Shown piece by piece: positions 21,313 to 21,829 of a stretch of DNA of 21,829 nt. Each line of letters starts with the position of its first letter. The first letter of the stretch is position 1. Position numbers and translations under genes: made by a program. The notes below the pieces were generated by a model. That model searched no databases. It saw only the letters and a list, made by a program, of their open reading frames with translations, and was not told the origin of the DNA. This DNA comes from Porphyromonadaceae bacterium UBA4259 (GTDB lineage: Bacteria > Bacteroidota > Bacteroidia > Bacteroidales > Muribaculaceae), in the NCBI GenBank assembly GCA_002396125.1, contig DGWL01000076.1, positions 1-21,829 of the forward strand, read 5' to 3'.

Positions 21313-21829
21313 CTAATTCATGGTAACGTCGGTTGGCCAGTTAGACCACATGCGGTAGTGCTCGCCAAAGAGAGCGACAGCCCTATTCCACGTGTTGTCG
21401 TCTTGCTCATGAAAAATTAGTTGGGCGGCATTTTGCTTTAGCACAGCCCAGTCATGACGTTTTACCTCCTCATCGAGCTGACCCGGAGCCCAGCCGCTGT
21501 AGCCCACCATAAATTTCACTTTGCCCATGACTTGCTCTCCACTTGCGAGCAACAGTTTCACCGCCTCAAAGTCACCGCCGAAGAACACCCCAGTAGCCAC
21601 TTGCAGGCTATCGGGAATGACCGTTGAGCCCAGCGTGTGCAGGAAAAACAGTTGATTGGTAGCCACCGGTCCACCCAGGTAGAGTGGCACATCCTGAGCC
21701 CCTTCAACATCCGGCATCACTTCGCCCAGGGTGTAGCCGATGGGCTTGTTAAAAATAAATCCCATTGAACCACCCTCCTCTTCATGATCAATGAGGATGG
21801 AAATACTACGCTTGAAGCAAATATCCTCT
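21313..21829 (-). CDS. YqgE/AlgH-family protein (UPF0301), N-terminus outside the window
   Basis: The reverse strand is open from the right edge to TAG at 21313-21315 (171 codons plus the stop). The visible part begins EDICFKRSISILIDHEEEGGSMGFIFNKP, which aligns with the family's conserved opening (F-rS-v-L-iH-eeGsMGfv-NkP), so the first in-frame Met at 21765 is internal and not the start. Further family features are LYLGGPVATNQLFFLHTL, GVFFGGDFEAVKLLL and MVGYSGWAPGQLDEEVKRHDW. Family size is about 185-200, so only about 15-25 residues are missing. The family is widespread and its function is not settled; links to transcriptional regulation come from AlgH in Pseudomonas. It converges with the GNAT gene. 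Confidence 0.9.
   Translation of the reverse strand, partial: EDICFKRSISILIDHEEEGGSMGFIFNKPIGYTLGEVMPDVEGAQDVPLYLGGPVATNQLFFLHTLGSTVIPDSLQVATGVFFGGDFEAVKLLLASGEQVMGKVKFMVGYSGWAPGQLDEEVKRHDWAVLKQNAAQLIFHEQDDNTWNRAVALFGEHYRMWSNWPTDVTMN

Noticed and set aside
21313..21765. Complete 150-residue gene starting at 21765
   Set aside because: The frame stays open to the right edge, and the residues before that Met (SILIDHEEEGGS) match the conserved start of the YqgE family, so the gene is truncated by the window.

Overview
The window looks like a chromosomal segment from a gut-type Bacteroidales (my best guess is the Muribaculaceae/Prevotellaceae/Bacteroidaceae neighbourhood). The reasons are promoters of the Bacteroidota form (TTTG, 19-20 nt, TAnnTTTG), almost no Shine-Dalgarno sequences, a secreted protein with a type IX secretion-like C-terminal tail, and Bacteroidota-style proteins throughout. 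GC content is middling in genes and very low between them. I see no phage, IS, tRNA, rRNA or CRISPR.

Layout. (1) 1-3397, minus strand: a lipid acyltransferase-like gene, a membrane-anchored metallophosphoesterase and the N-terminal third of tex, probably one unit read leftwards from a promoter at 3490-3520. (2) 3576-13605: a glycerol-3-phosphate (G3P) locus. A DeoR/GlpR repressor is divergent from glpA-glpB-glpC (anaerobic G3P dehydrogenase), glpT (G3P:phosphate antiporter), a lipoprotein glycerophosphodiester phosphodiesterase (GlpQ type) and a phosphate-selective-type outer-membrane porin, closed by a strong terminator. No glycerol kinase or glycerol facilitator is present. The set reads as an envelope-spanning route for glycerophosphodiesters: porin (outer membrane), GlpQ (periplasm), GlpT (inner membrane), GlpABC (menaquinone-linked oxidation to dihydroxyacetone phosphate). 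The control region (4341-4804) has divergent promoters, a dyad just downstream of each predicted start site, and a 36-codon leader ORF whose stop overlaps the glpA start in the same 11-nt pattern seen at glpA/glpB.

(3) 13631-14472: recR with a promoter so close that the mRNA may be leaderless, followed by a 48-residue basic protein with a GTG start. (4) 14464-16658, minus: a family 2 glycosyltransferase and a B12-binding-type radical SAM protein separated by 2 nt. (5) 16826-17647, minus: type II pantothenate kinase. Its promoter lies in a 37-bp sequence that is repeated 82 bp further out. (6) 17890-19998: a secreted modular protein with a C-terminal sorting tail and a terminator. (7) 20053-20661: a GNAT acetyltransferase. 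(8) 20662-21312: a 650-bp gene-free convergent gap with two 97% identical 123-bp direct repeats, 422 bp apart, enclosing a cluster of short perfect palindromes. (9) 21313-21829, minus: the C-terminal part of a YqgE/AlgH-family protein running off the right edge.

All calls come from reading the sequence and recalled family knowledge. No database search or folding computation was run.
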